A DNA stretch of 64,000 nucleotides, taken from positions 930,001-994,000 of the forward strand of contig JAJGBQ010000008.1 in assembly GCA_022457065.1 (NCBI GenBank), read 5' to 3'. The stretch is from Curvularia sp. ZM96. Lineage: Eukaryota; Ascomycota; Dothideomycetes; Pleosporales; Pleosporaceae. The notes below the pieces were generated by a model that saw only the letters and a program-made list of their open reading frames with translations, had not been told where the DNA came from and did not search any database. The position numbers and the translations under genes are program-made. This document shows, one piece after another, positions 34,556-46,012 of the stretch; positions within the stretch are counted from its first letter, which is position 1, and each line of letters starts with the position of its first letter.

Positions 34556-35435
34556 ATGTCAAAATCATCCAAGGACCTTCAGGCGATGCTCAAACCGTTG
34601 CACCCACCAATAATCCTTCAAGATACGTCACGTATCCAACGTTCATTCCGTATACGACAACAAGAAGCAAACGAAAAAGGACTGAGCCATGCTTTGTGGC
34701 TGGCGATCATGACAGCAACAGTGATTGGCATGGACTCTGGGGTGTCTATGGCGGCGCTCTATCATCATGTAACCGAATCGATGGATCTGGAAGACAGCAT
34801 CGCCGTTGCAGAACTCATGCGAGAAATCGGTTTAAGAGGCATAGCTGTCGTCAGCGTACGTACAATAATGTCTACTATAGGTTGGACTGACTGCTGATTG
34901 TAACAAGCTTCCGCAAATCATGGACATCCTCGCTGCATTCCGTGCTTCTCTGCCTCCGGCCGTCAGATCGTCCCTGGGCACGGCACCATTGTATTGTGTA
35001 AATGCCGGCAACGTCGAATTCATCAATGAGCAAGGCAAGAAGCTTTGGGATGCCATCCACCATCCGAAGGGAAGCGTTATTGAGCGCAAGTTAGCAGACG
35101 CTCATCCAGACCTCGCCAACTATGTTAAACACCATGTTTACGGTGGAGTACTAGCACGGCATCGTGACACAGTGGTTGGACGCATAATGACCAGTCTGTG
35201 TGCCATTGCGTGTTTGCGGGCGAGTCGGCCATTCAGTCTGCAGCTAGTGGGTCATATCCATGGTCTGAAAAAGACGTGGAAGGACGGATCTTGGAGATCG
35301 GATCCAAATGCAGGCTCTGAGGAGGGGATGCGGTGGCTTACCAGTGATGAAGGCTGCGTCTGGGTACTAGATGTGGTAGACGAGCTTGTCCTGGAAATAA
35401 AGAGTGGGTGCAAAACCGGGCAAGCAAAACTATGA
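34556..35435 (+). CDS. AhpD-like (CMD-type) protein
   Basis: Exons 34556..34855 and 34908..35435 with a 52-nt phase-0 intron (gtacgt to aacaag) give 275 residues starting MSKSSKDLQ. The frame is open upstream but without ATG. The C-terminal half, HVYGGVLARHRDTVVGRIM then TSLCAIACLRASRPFSLQLV and HIHGLKKTWKDG, matches fungal AhpD-like/carboxymuconolactone decarboxylase-fold proteins from memory. A strict CxxC peroxidatic pair is not seen; the cysteines sit as SLCAIACLR (C-x3-C). The function is unknown; redox or peroxisomal roles proposed for relatives are not supported by this sequence. Confidence 0.65.
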
Positions 35436-36526
35436 TAAGAGGTAGTGGTGTCCAAGTTATTCATCACTACCATTTGACAAACTCGTGCTGGGCTGTGCTC
35501 TAGATTCCATAGACTTCTATGCGGCCGAGTAAATCTACAAGGGGAGGCATGACCAGAATGAAAACGGACTAAAGTCGCGCTCAGAGTTAACTGGCTCCCA
35601 AGATTGCTTTTTGGCTGATTTTGTCCTTGGAGATGCAGGAATTGCAGTGTCATCAACGCCTGCGCGCTGTGCACAATAGCGTCTTCTATCTAGACCGGCA
35701 CTATACTATAGCGTTGCACTTGATACTTAATGTCCTCTTAAGAAAAGCGAAAAATAAATAATAGAAAGCGAAGCCGCCCGTGGCGGTAAGGTGCCTAACG
35801 TGGTTGACCAACCTAATCAAACAGAGTGTGTGTGCAGCTGCATCTGAAGAGGCTAGTAGATGACTCCTACAAAGGTGTGTGTGTGCAAAAGCTGGCAAGT
35901 ACTGCCAAAATACCCTTTACTAGACAAATTCTGCTTTCAAAACCACAACCAACTATTATGTACTATGAGGGTGCAAGACTCGACAGCGTTGTTCGTTAGG
36001 GCAGCGCGAAGATGACGAAGTGGGAGGACTCGTGCGGCATGCGTAGTAGCGAGATACAAGGTAGCTGCAGAGAAAGGCAAGGCAGACGTGGTCGCGGTGT
36101 CGCACGAGAAGGAAATCGCAATACCAACGGCGGAATTGAGAGTGCGGCCGATGCGCAAGAGGCAGGCTCGTCCGTACTACCTGCTGGAGCTGGAGCCAGA
36201 GTGGGGATCCCTGCAACTGAAAGCACCAATGGCTTGGCCTTGGCCAGGATCTTTTGTTGGCGACCCACTATCACGTGAGCTATTGTCACTTCACCGACCA
36301 ACCACCTAGCTTTTTCTTCATAGCATATACGTAAATAGGTGCTAACATACACTTAATACGCAGGAATTTAATTTTTGTTCCATTCAATATCACTTTGCGA
36401 CAGCGACAGCGACGGCTACCACGACGACAGTGGCGCGACGCCAAGAAGCCTGCTTAGTATCGATAAGAGCACGCGCGGCAGGGAGATTGATAATCGCTTT
36501 AGGAATCTGCGCTTGCCCATCGCTCG
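35436..36526. other. Intergenic stretch
   Basis: Several overlapping frames at 35937..36352 look like chance frames in a locally GC-rich block. No recognised gene. Confidence 0.4.
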
Positions 36527-36795
36527 AAGCTTATTACCAAGAAACAAACCGGCCAAGACGATGGTGAAGGCGAAGAGGAGAAGCCAGCAGCCAAGCGTGT
36601 TAAGAAGGAGCCGAAGGTCAAAAAAGAGAATGAGGCTGACGATGTTATGACGGACCAGCGGATGGCTGATATAAACAACAATGATCAGATCAGCAAGCAG
36701 ACTGTTGTGGCACTGAAGCAGTGGTTGGCTGGGTGCTAGAGGTCGCGGGGAAGAAGGCGGATTTGTTACAGCGGGTGCAAGTAGTATATCGACGG
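36527..36795 (+). pseudogene. SAP-domain relic, resembling the Ku70 C terminus
   Basis: The plus-strand frame reads an acidic/basic linker (KKQTGQDDGEGEEEKPAAKR, then VKKEPKVKKENEADDV), then QTVVALKQWLAGC and a stop. In the next frame it continues VLEVAGKKADLLQRVQV. Together these form a SAP DNA-binding helix-extension-helix broken by a small indel. A linker followed by SAP is the layout of the fungal Ku70 C terminus, so this may be a detached copy of that 3' end. The rest of Ku70 is not present. Another SAP protein cannot be excluded. Confidence 0.55.
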
Positions 36796-37506
36796 GAAGA
36801 GACTCTAATTTTCCAGTGCAACCATGCCATGAATGTGGAAGGCATTAAGGTGCAACTGGGATGTATTGTTTTGATCAATGTCTCGTGCAGTCTCGTAGGC
36901 GGAATTTACATTAACGTTTGCTCCATTTCCCATTGGACATATCAATCTTCACCATGCCAATCGAGAACATAAATCAAGGTAGTAAAGCCTTGATGATATA
37001 TTGCCCTCCAGTGTCCTATTCTTGTGTTGGAGGAGGTGATTACCAGATTTACATTCTAGTATATTAAGTCAATCTTATTAATATGTTGCTTAACGAACTA
37101 ATAACAATGAAGTGATGTAGTCGACATCTTTTTCACAATTTCCGTCCCACGCTTTCTTGAAGTCAAAACAGGAAAAAAAAAAAAAAAAGGAATGAGAAAA
37201 ACACATCGCGCAACATACTTACCCCCGCCGTCCGCGGCACGACAACTGATCTGCCGACCAGAGGGCTCAAAGTTCTCAACTTCGTTCTTCTCTCTTTGGC
37301 CCCAACACTCCATACTAACGAGCATATCTCCAATACGCCATATACTATGTGAATGAAACGCTGAATATAAGCTCTCGAACTCCACGATATTGAAATTATT
37401 GTGGGTAAGGAGAGAAGACGTTTAGTCAATGGCAAAGGGGAGGTAAACTATGTTATATCGCGATAGAAAACAATACAACATGACAAAGGAACAAGGGTCA
37501 TTAACA
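36796..37506. other. Intergenic with poly-A tract
   Basis: A run of 16 A at 37173..37188 is the only notable feature. The rest is the downstream flank of the EST1-type gene. Confidence 0.5.
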
Positions 37507-39610
37507 TCAAGCTGCCGGGCTGATGACCTTGAAGGAGTGTGTATCGGTGTCATATGAAATCCACCGGTTGTACTGTATTTCAGTCAGACCCCATGACATG
37601 ATGTTACGCGTTGGACTTACTTTTGAAAGCGCATATCCGAGCCTCAGCACTCTGTTGATCCGGTTCCTGACCGTGCTGGCAAGCTCAAAATATCGTTCTT
37701 GCTCCTCAAGCTCTCTGTCGAACCAATTCTTGGGGAAATAGCCATGGGTCCAGATCAAGCCTCGAGAGAGATAGTCTTCTGGAAGTGGAAGCTCATCGGG
37801 CCTCTCACCGTCGGCTGGAAATAGATTTCCAGCGACTATGATGTCAAAATTTTCGGACTGGTTGGTTGGGAATGGCTGGTGCGTCTGGGTTTCTGCTCTC
37901 AGTAACGTATTGAGAAAAGCGATGAGGTCCATCCACGGAAGATCATCGAAGAGATTAGAAACGTATGAGTTAGAAGTAAGCGCTGCAATGAAAGAAAGCT
38001 TGACGTTAACGTGAGGAAGCACATTTTTATCGCCGACTCGGCGCAGGGCGAGAGCAAATGTGTCGTTGAAGAGAAGCTTGGCGGTCTTGAAAGTGAGTCG
38101 CTCAGTAAGGTGCGCAAGCTTTTGGCCAATTTCGCTCGGAGCAACGGAAGTTTGAAGGGGATCTGGCTGGTCGATCGATGATGCTGTACGTTGACTTTCC
38201 TCGGGAGCAGTCGAGACAGATTTTTTGGCTTTCTCAGAAAGCTCGACGAGGAAAGCTTGACGTAGTGGATTATCGTCATCACCGTAGTCGAACCAACCTG
38301 CGATGTTTGTGACGGCGATCCATACGCCCTGGTCCTTCCACTTTGTGGTGACCCGACCGATATGGTAGCTGAGGCCGTCCAGGAACTCAGCCTTGGCTTC
38401 CAAGAAATCTTCTGATGTCTGCTCCCCCCTGACCGAAAGCCCCAGAAACTGAAGGCCATGTGATTTAATGAAACAAGTATCAATCGGAAGGGCGTGCGTG
38501 AAACTGGCGGTGGTGCGTCCAAGAATGGGATCCAGAAGAGTCAAAATGGACTTGCGTGCGTTTCCAAACGGCTTAACGCAAGTTAACGACCGGGAGTAGT
38601 AGTACATCTGCTGGAGAGCATTAGGTTTTGCAACAAAGACTAGGTGGTGGTAGAGCCATCCAATAATTGGGTTTTTGTCCGCTGCTTTCGTGTACCATGA
38701 TCTTGCAACACCTGCCCAGGTATCGCGATCACACACATCCTTGTTCTCAATAGCCATACGATATCTGCCCAAGTCACCAAGACACTCTATCCACGTATCT
38801 TCAAAAGCCGGAAATGTCTCATAAAACAAGCCCATCATCTGGTAGGCTAAATGAATAAACGCCAACATATAGTCCATACTCTCTGGTAGACGATTTTTAA
38901 AGATTTCCAAAAAAGGACCAACACAATGCGTCCACGTACGTTGAGGGAAGGAATATTTAACCGCCAGACCTTGAAGCACTGGCGATGCAGAAGGATGTTG
39001 ACTAATAAGGAGAAAGTCATGATGTTTGTGTAGCAGCTCACGGTGCGAAGCTGTCAATCCCTTCCAACATTCAGAAGGTAACTTCTTTTTAGGATCCTGT
39101 GCATCCGCTTTTTGGGCAGGAAGAGATTCTTTGCACTGAGTCTCTAGCTTAGCGATCGCTTTGAAGATTTCCTTTGCCATAGATTCAAGGATATCTTTTA
39201 GGTCTTGGTGTGAGTCAGGCTGTGATGAAGCATTAAGATAGAGTTTGTCATATAGTGGATGCCCAGTGAGCTGGCGAGAAGTACTTAGGGTATTTGAGCC
39301 CTGCTTTGGAAGAATGGACGATGCGTTTTGTGCACAGTCGAACTCGACATGACCGTCAGAATCCGCTACCCATCTGTCCACGTGTTCATCTCTGAGTAGT
39401 TGCCAAATTTCTTTTCTAGAAGAGCCGCCTTCTGCTGCTTGTTTGCGTCTAGCAGAAGGGAGACCTTGGGCCAAGTTCTTAGCAGCGTCCAGATTGGGGG
39501 GTTTCGATAGATGAAGGCTTACGACTGGTGGTATTGCGGGGTCTAGGGTTCTTCAAGGGTTTCGGCGCTTCAGTGTCCTTCGAAGGCTTTGGAAAATCGC
39601 CAGGCTGCAT
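37507..39610 (-). CDS. EST1-type DNA/RNA-binding domain protein
   Basis: Exons 39610..39523 and 39464..37507 with a 58-nt intron (gtaagc to cccaag) give 681 residues. The start ATG gives MQPGDFPKPSKD. An upstream open frame containing NPLYFRKIGNEGYWSDHQVW has no ATG and might be another exon. The central region has the 14-3-3/TPR-like helices of the EST1/SMG5-7 group: DTWIECLGDLGRYRMA, WAGVARSWYTKAADKNPIIG, LYHHLVFVAKPNALQQMYYY, SRSLTCVKPFGNARKSIL. Proteins of this type bind telomerase or act in nonsense-mediated decay, but Pezizomycotina carry many paralogues of unknown role, and this looks like one of those. The C terminus (WGLTEIQYNRWISYDTDTHSF) is intact. Confidence 0.75.
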
Positions 39611-41054
39611 CTTGCGATTAGATACCCAGACTTGATGGTCAGACCAATATCCTTCGTTGCCAATTTTGCGAAAATATAGCGGATTGGTGCAGCGTGTGCG
39701 CGAGCCCGAGGTAAGCGAGCGTTGGAAACCTCGAGATGAGATGAAGCCAGTGTAGGCCGGAACGGAGACGACAAGAGGTTGACGGAGATGGCGTGGTCTA
39801 GGCCAGGTGTAAATTTAATGACGGTAGCAATGCCAGAGGGGGGTTTTTTTTTGATGAAGACGAGATTAAGCAGAGCAGACCATGTGCGTGGTTGTTATCA
39901 ACGTTACAGAAGTACTGTGAGTGTCCTGCCATCACTGAAACAGGTCAGCTCGAGATTATTAACAAGCAGCTTTCGGGTCTGCCCGCCAAGCAACAAGGCG
40001 ACTAAGCAAAAAAGAAGGCAACCGTCATTCGATGAAGTCCTCCAAGCGCATGCAAGCTCCCCAACGCACAAGCAACTTCCTTGCCGGCCAAGTCTTTTGC
40101 ACTACTGGCTTACCATATCTAATACAATGGCAACATTGTGGGGAGTGTTTCTGATGACAACGATCGTACTTATGAGACTTTCCAATCTTGGCTCGGGGAA
40201 TCCGTGATAGAGAATGTGTCTGGTGTCCCCATCACTTCTCGCCGGCGACCCCTGTTGGATAGGGACCACGGGTACCAGCGGCGTTGGCTTCGTACCCTTG
40301 TAATATCCCCTGTCCAAGCGACCAACCCGATGTCATCCCGTTCAAGCCGCCATCTTTGCTTATTCCCTCTATTACTCGGCAGTGTCGCCCGCTGTTGCAA
40401 GCGAAGGACACGAAGGACGCCGTCACACACGCTTCGCACGCGCCTCACGGCTGCATTGCGCCGCTAGCCTGTCACACTAACCTAGGCGGCATGGTATGGC
40501 TCATCCTGCCACACCGTACCCTTGTTGCCGTGTCTACTCCGTACTTGGTCGATTCGTGCCGCCTCTCAAGACATCGCGGTAAAGTGCACGTGTCATTGTG
40601 TGGCTAGTTGGCATCACTCGCGAGTATTTAGGAAACGGAGTAGGCTGCACCATGCAGTGCAATATACGAAGTATGTGAGGACAGCTAGTTGCTGTCGAGC
40701 CCTTACCTTGCGAGCAGTCGTCTGTGGCGTGGGACGGTGATGAAGGCAACAGGACTATTGACTCGTCTAGCTCTCCCCCCTTATCACATCGAGCATGGGT
40801 GTGTGTTTGTCATGTCACAGCATGTTGCGTTCCTCTTTTAACTCTCATGCTGATCGTTAGATCTGCACAAATCTCGCACCCTTGATTTAGTAACTCGAGA
40901 CAAGAGCTCACATTTTTAGCCGACTTGAAATAGCCGTGATCAGCTGCAGTGAGCTGTAACTTGAACTAATTAAGCTGCAAGAGGGGATTACGCCGGACTT
41001 ATCCTGAGCTGAAGAGACTTCTAGCACCTTTTGACAGGTTCGACGCGATGGCGC
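39611..41054. other. Long intergenic stretch
   Basis: About 1.4 kb upstream of the EST1-type gene. Overlapping frames on both strands at 40102..40749 have no recognised product. Confidence 0.4.
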
Positions 41055-41240
41055 TAATACTAGGCGTCGTAAATTGGCCTGAGCGCAGAACTGCGAGTCC
41101 GTCGGCCCGTAAATTGGGCTGGGGCTGGCTATGGCTCGACTGGGCGGGGCGATGAGTGTCATAAATTGGTCTGAGCGCGTGGCTGGGCGGCAGATTCGAG
41201 CAAGCATTGACCCACTGGAATGTATCACAGACTGTCTTGC
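41055..41240 (+). repeat. Repeat with triplicated GTCGTAAATTGG unit, copy 2
   Basis: Units at about 41061, 41105 and 41155 share cgtaaattgg.ctgagcgc and are followed by tgtatcacagactgtcttgc. The arrangement is the inverted equivalent of 29400..29605. Confidence 0.7.
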
Positions 41241-42060
41241 TGACGTTCGCCCCGCGTACCGACCAGATTTGAGGGTATCCTTGCGGGCAACCTACCAATT
41301 GGAGAATTTTGCCTTTCCTTCGAAATAAAGGGACATGCTCCCCTATCTTGACTCCGCCAATGATTGGCTTCGCCTCTCCCACCCAACACACATGGACAGA
41401 AATTGGCCCACCAGCTATGGCTGCAGGATTTCCGTCTTCATGCACCTAGTCTTGGACCTTGGCGTGGTACAGGGTTCTGGTGATGGTGTTTCATCAGACT
41501 CAGCACTGTCAACCTATGTGCATGGGCCTCCTCTCTCTCTTGACGTTCGTGACATGCACATGCATAGTGACATTGCATCAGACATGTAGAGATTGCCGCT
41601 GCCGTGTGCGATCCACGTTTCGGTGTTTGTCTTGGCGCTAGGTGCTGAAACAGATAACGCTGGGATTGGGCATCATAGCACAAATTCCGGGTATTCACAG
41701 TCGCTGTGGCGCATTCGAAGCCGGGCCAGTCGCTCTAATGGGTTAGCGAGACTTGTTGGATCACGTTTTGCAGGGAACGGCCGCGGGATGCTTTACGCGA
41801 GCTGCAAACCTCGTTGTGGTGCGCGTCTAGGTACAGACGCACAGAACTAGACTTGTTGATCTCAATCATACCCTGCCCTGACTGCAAGATGCCCACATCC
41901 CAGAGATGTCAGCATCCTCCTTCCGCATGATGAACACGTTGGTCAAACCCGCTAGCTTCTTCACACATACATACCTCCAGCAAGGCTAAATCAGCAGCCA
42001 TTGCCCGTTGCCGTCATTCACACGAATCTACAACACAAGCGACGAGTTGAAACATACAAC
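41241..42060. other. Intergenic stretch
   Basis: No supported gene. The last part should hold the former promoter of the C2H2 gene. Confidence 0.4.
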
Positions 42061-43198
42061 ATGTTCTACCCAAATGGGCTACCTACATCTCACGACCCGG
42101 GACTCGCCACGGGCGTCACACCATACCAAATCATGGAGAACGGCGACTACATGGAATAAGGGCCATACTACAGAAAACAAATAGGAAATGACCTGCAGCC
42201 TCCTGTGATCCCCTCTGCGGAGCCGCAATTGACACCGAAGACAACCTCTCGCCAGAAACGCTCAACTAACGTAGATAATCTGGTGAGCTCCATTCGAAAG
42301 GGACAGACTAACCATCCCGAGCTAACAGAAACTAAGGTTAGTATTCTGCCTTCTTGTTGGGCTTACCTTATCTGACGGTGAAGGAGCCGAACGCTTCCAA
42401 GAATGCAAACAAACGAAGAAAGCGCTTGATATGCACTGTGGATCTGAAGTGTGAAGTGAGATCTACATGCATAAGCGCTTGGGAGAGACACTCTCGTACT
42501 CACACTAGAGAAAAGCCGTTCGTAAGGCCACCTCACACTCCAATGCTTTGGGAAAATCTAACCTACACTATAGAGCTGCTCAGTCTCAGGTTGTGGCAAG
42601 CAATTCACGCGAGTGGATGCCCTTAAGGTACGTTCTCCGGCAATCATACGTTCATTCGTCTTGTTAACATGATCAGAAACATGAGCGACAACACAGCGAC
42701 GAAGTACTGTATACCTTTGATAGCTGCAAGCTTGATAACTGTGATAAGTAATGCACCCAACTGGGAAACCTTAAGGTATGTTTTAGTCATTTAACTTGAA
42801 AATCATAGCCAGTCACTAACATTATACAGTCCCACTAAAACAATGAGTACACCGCTACCCTAAAGCGTCTCGAAGCCAGGTTTGCTGTTCTTAGTAGGGG
42901 CGACTATGGGCTCCAAGAGATGGGAAAAGAAAAAGAACTTTGGGAGTACTTCGCCTCTCTTTACAAGAACTCGGACAAAAGAACTAAAGATGACGGCAAG
43001 GACGGAAATATCTTAGCCAACCCCTCGCCTGCATCTTCCTTGTCACTAGAGTATACTAGTATGCCGATGCGCGCGATACCTGAACCCCACAGCGGATCGA
43101 CTGTGCAGACAAAAGTGCATCCAGAAGTTGAGGAAGTTGACGAACTGCAAGCAGGAGACATGGTGCTGTCCACAACCAACGCGCACATCGATCCTTAG
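42061..43198 (+). pseudogene. Decayed C2H2 zinc-finger regulator
   Basis: Pieces of a multi-exon C2H2 gene are present in order: ATG start MFYPNGLPTSHDPGLATGVT, a TAA after NGDYME, VDNLVSSIRKGQTNHPE, then after an intron-like gap (gttagt to gtgaag, about 42338-42384) NASKNANKRRKRLICTVDLK and AWERHSRTHTREKPFV. A second finger, CSVSGCGKQFTRVDALK, is split by an intron (gtacgt to gatcag) before KHERQHS. This C-x4-C-x12-H-x3-H finger is still perfect. Between the fingers the frame is shifted. A last exon reads MGKEKELWEYFASLYKNS and ends at 43198. At least one stop and one frameshift disable it. It was probably a transcription factor. Confidence 0.7.
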
Positions 43199-43642
43199 CT
43201 TCACAGTATAGTATTCAAATTATCGATGCTTCAGGCGCACCTAGAAAGACCGAAGCAAATCAGGGCTGTACCGGCTGAAGACTATTGAGTTGCGACTTCA
43301 GCGCCAACGATCGTATAGTTTGTCGTGCCTGATCAAAGGAAGAAGATAGCACGTTATCAGGCGATGGAACTATTTCATTTGGCAAGTCCGTGTTAGTGCT
43401 GCATATGAGGGAGGTCAGGCGCAGCATTGAGGTCGTCCCTACCAACTGCAGGGGACACAAATTTGCAGAAACAACGAATACACCTCGAGCATCAACAATC
43501 GAGAGTGTGAAAGATGGCTTCCGAGTAAAAGTTGACACCTAGGAAGGAAATTGAGTAACTACTAATGAAACTCACCGTGGATCCAGCTGTGACCATGTTA
43601 GTCTGAGAAAAATTGTGAGGATGCGCTTACTGCATGGGACTG
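43199..43642. other. Spacer
   Basis: A minus-strand frame at 43260..43538 lacks an ATG and a recognised product. Confidence 0.35.
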
Positions 43643-43876
43643 CGAGTCGAAACGTTGAGACGTCTGGAAAAGTGAAATGAAACCACAAGCCAGCTAGAGG
43701 AAGCAGTCGGAATTGGCAAAAGGGTACACGGAATGAAGTCGGGCATGATGGAAATGATGTGTGACTTAGTAGAGTTGTATGAAAGGTCAGGCAATTCGCG
43801 AAAGGCTGAGAAGATGGAGACGAAACTTGAAGAGGATCAGACCTTTGTGGATGAAGAGATTAAGGATGAAGACTAA
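43643..43876 (+). pseudogene. TPR-type helical repeat relic
   Basis: The frame RVETLRRLEK is followed by a stop, then QLEEAVGIGKRVHG, MMEMMCDLVELYERSGNSRK and AEKMETKLEEDQTFVDEE before a TAA. LYERSGNSRKAEKME has the TPR helix pattern seen in NB-ARC/TPR and F-box/TPR proteins of this window. It looks like the 3' end of a lost repeat gene. The short GAT/GAA-rich tail (aaggatgaagactaaggatg) is a degenerate simple repeat. Confidence 0.45.
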
Positions 43877-45292
43877 GGATGAAGGCTGAGGATGAAGAGT
43901 AGAGCACGAGTAATGATAGATGGCTTTTTTTGAGAACGAAGAAGTAGACCAACATTACAGAAACCTTTTCCAACTCTATTCATATTGGGCTTTGATGCAT
44001 TCATCTCACGCTGTCGAAGATTTCACGCAGAACAGCTATGCAAGGCTAGTAGAATACTAATCATATTTGCATTCAGTCAAATGCCATGTAATACAGAAAT
44101 CTGCAAGCTCTAGCTAGGTCTTCTTCGCGTAGTAGGACAATAAACTTCTAATTGTGCACTATCAAGCTTACATGGTTGACGGTTGTCGGACCGCAACCTG
44201 GTTGCCGCAATCGGAAAGTTGTGAAAAGCTGTTGATATGTGCATTGGATATTGGATTTGTGGGATACATTAGCGAACGCGTCTCAGCTGCACGCTACTGG
44301 CAATAGTCAAAAGCCGAAGGGACTTATTTCAACACCCAGAAGACCACCATTTCCGTGAGGTTGAACCTCGTTGCAATGCTGAATTCACCAGGTGCACGAC
44401 AATATCTAAAAAGAACAAGAACGTCACCATACAATACATTACCAGCCCTTCATCAAAGCATGCCGGGCGTAGCAGTGAGTTATTATACAAGTTGAAGAAG
44501 CTTCTTGAAGCCTGATTTCCCATAGGTGTAACAGTCTACGATGGTGTGCAGGCTGTACTAGACTGAATTCATTGCATGCGGTGCTTATTTGGAATATCAA
44601 TACTGAACATTCAATGTCAGCTTTCTCATCGACTCGCAGGATAGCGCTAGCTTCAGATATATCAACGAAATACGTGCTGCAACCATCTGCTCCAAGGTTT
44701 TCATCCAGGATCAAATCATGGATAAGATAATGCTGTGCTACTGCACTGTGAGATAGGGCGCTAGTCTTCACAGTGACGGTACAGAAGCTCAAAGTTGCTC
44801 AAAGACAGAATCGACCTAGGATTAGAGCTGGAATGATTTGCCTATTGACATCACATACTGTAACATTTCTTGCTGGAAGTTGACAACGCGCCGAATTTTT
44901 CAGGACTGACTGTGTATGTCACGATCTGCGCAGTTTCTCACAGGCTTAGCGATGGGGACATGATATCGTTGCGGTTTGCGGAATGCTGCAAGCGAGACTT
45001 CAAGCAACACCCAAAGATGACCAGTGTCGATCCATGGTATGTAAACATATGTGCAGAAGACGTCTTTCTTGGCGACTATAGACAATCGATAGAAGGTAAT
45101 ACGTATGCTGTTAGGCTAATGAGGCGTTATCATAATTCAAGAGATATTGTTATTATAAAGTTAGAGCTGACTACCACGTAACTTTCAACTTGCTACCAGG
45201 ATTCTGGAGCTTAAACAGCCACGGGGCTTCGTAGTCATAAGTTTGGTCTAGAGAGAATTAAACCTTAAGCGGTCCTATACTAGCCATATGCG
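43877..45292. other. Intergenic with two unassigned open frames
   Basis: The minus-strand frame 44439..44792 and the plus-strand frame 44870..45181 are 117 and 103 codons long and look moderately protein-like (for example DLILDENLGADGCSTYFVDI and DPWYVNICAEDVFLGDYRQS). Neither starts with ATG and I recognise no family, so I leave them as possible remnants. Confidence 0.3.
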
Positions 45293-45716
45293 GAAGCTGC
45301 TCGCTGGGGAAGTACCGGTAGGGGTGGCAACCACGCATGAATATAAGCGCCACGCCGCACCATGGGCTAGAATTAGCTCCTTAGCAAGGCTGAATGTTTC
45401 CTCAGTGCATACAACTTTATTTATGAGTACAGGGATGCAATAGAGCTTGACAGAAGCTATCTATAGCGGTGTTATCGCTTGTCTCTAGAAAAGGTGTCTT
45501 TTGCGCATCAGCGCGCACGCAACAACAACAGCGTGTTTCTTGTAAGGAGAGGTGCCTGTAGTTTTAGAAGGTAAAAAACGTGACCCATCTATGAACATAG
45601 TACAAAAGCAACGCATGTATGAAAATATTGTTTTCCAAGTATAAAGGATTTACCCTTCTTTTCTTGCGGCATGGGGGGATTTGAGTGAACAGAGAGAGAC
45701 ATTAACTAGTTAGTCT
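45293..45716 (+). repeat. 0.42-kb dispersed repeat, copy B
   Basis: Same orientation and extent as 22911..23335. The left end is gctgctcgctggggaagtac; the right end has ggggggattt and gacattaactagt. Confidence 0.8.
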
Positions 45717-46012
45717 GACAGACAGCATAACGAGAAGGCTGATTAATCCAGTACAAAGAGTCGAGTAAGAAAGCTGTCAAGCCAGCCATGAGCAAAAGTT
45801 AGAGTTGTAACTGTGGCATTCGATCACAGAATACTGTCCAATTCTCAAACAAATCGCAAAAGCTTTTGATATGGGAAACGTCTACCTTTCTCTGCCTGAC
45901 TGATACCAAACCAAAGCAGCTAACTACATTACAGAAATGACCTACCGCGAAAATGACGTCAAAGAGTGTGTTCGTGATGATTCTAGTCCCCACGAGCTTA
46001 TGCAAGTATGAT
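45717..46012. other. Spacer
   Basis: A short region between the repeat and the end of the antiporter gene. Confidence 0.4.

Noticed and set aside
39779..40207. 142-codon plus-strand frame
   Set aside because: It starts antisense to the upstream region of the EST1-type gene and has no recognisable motif.
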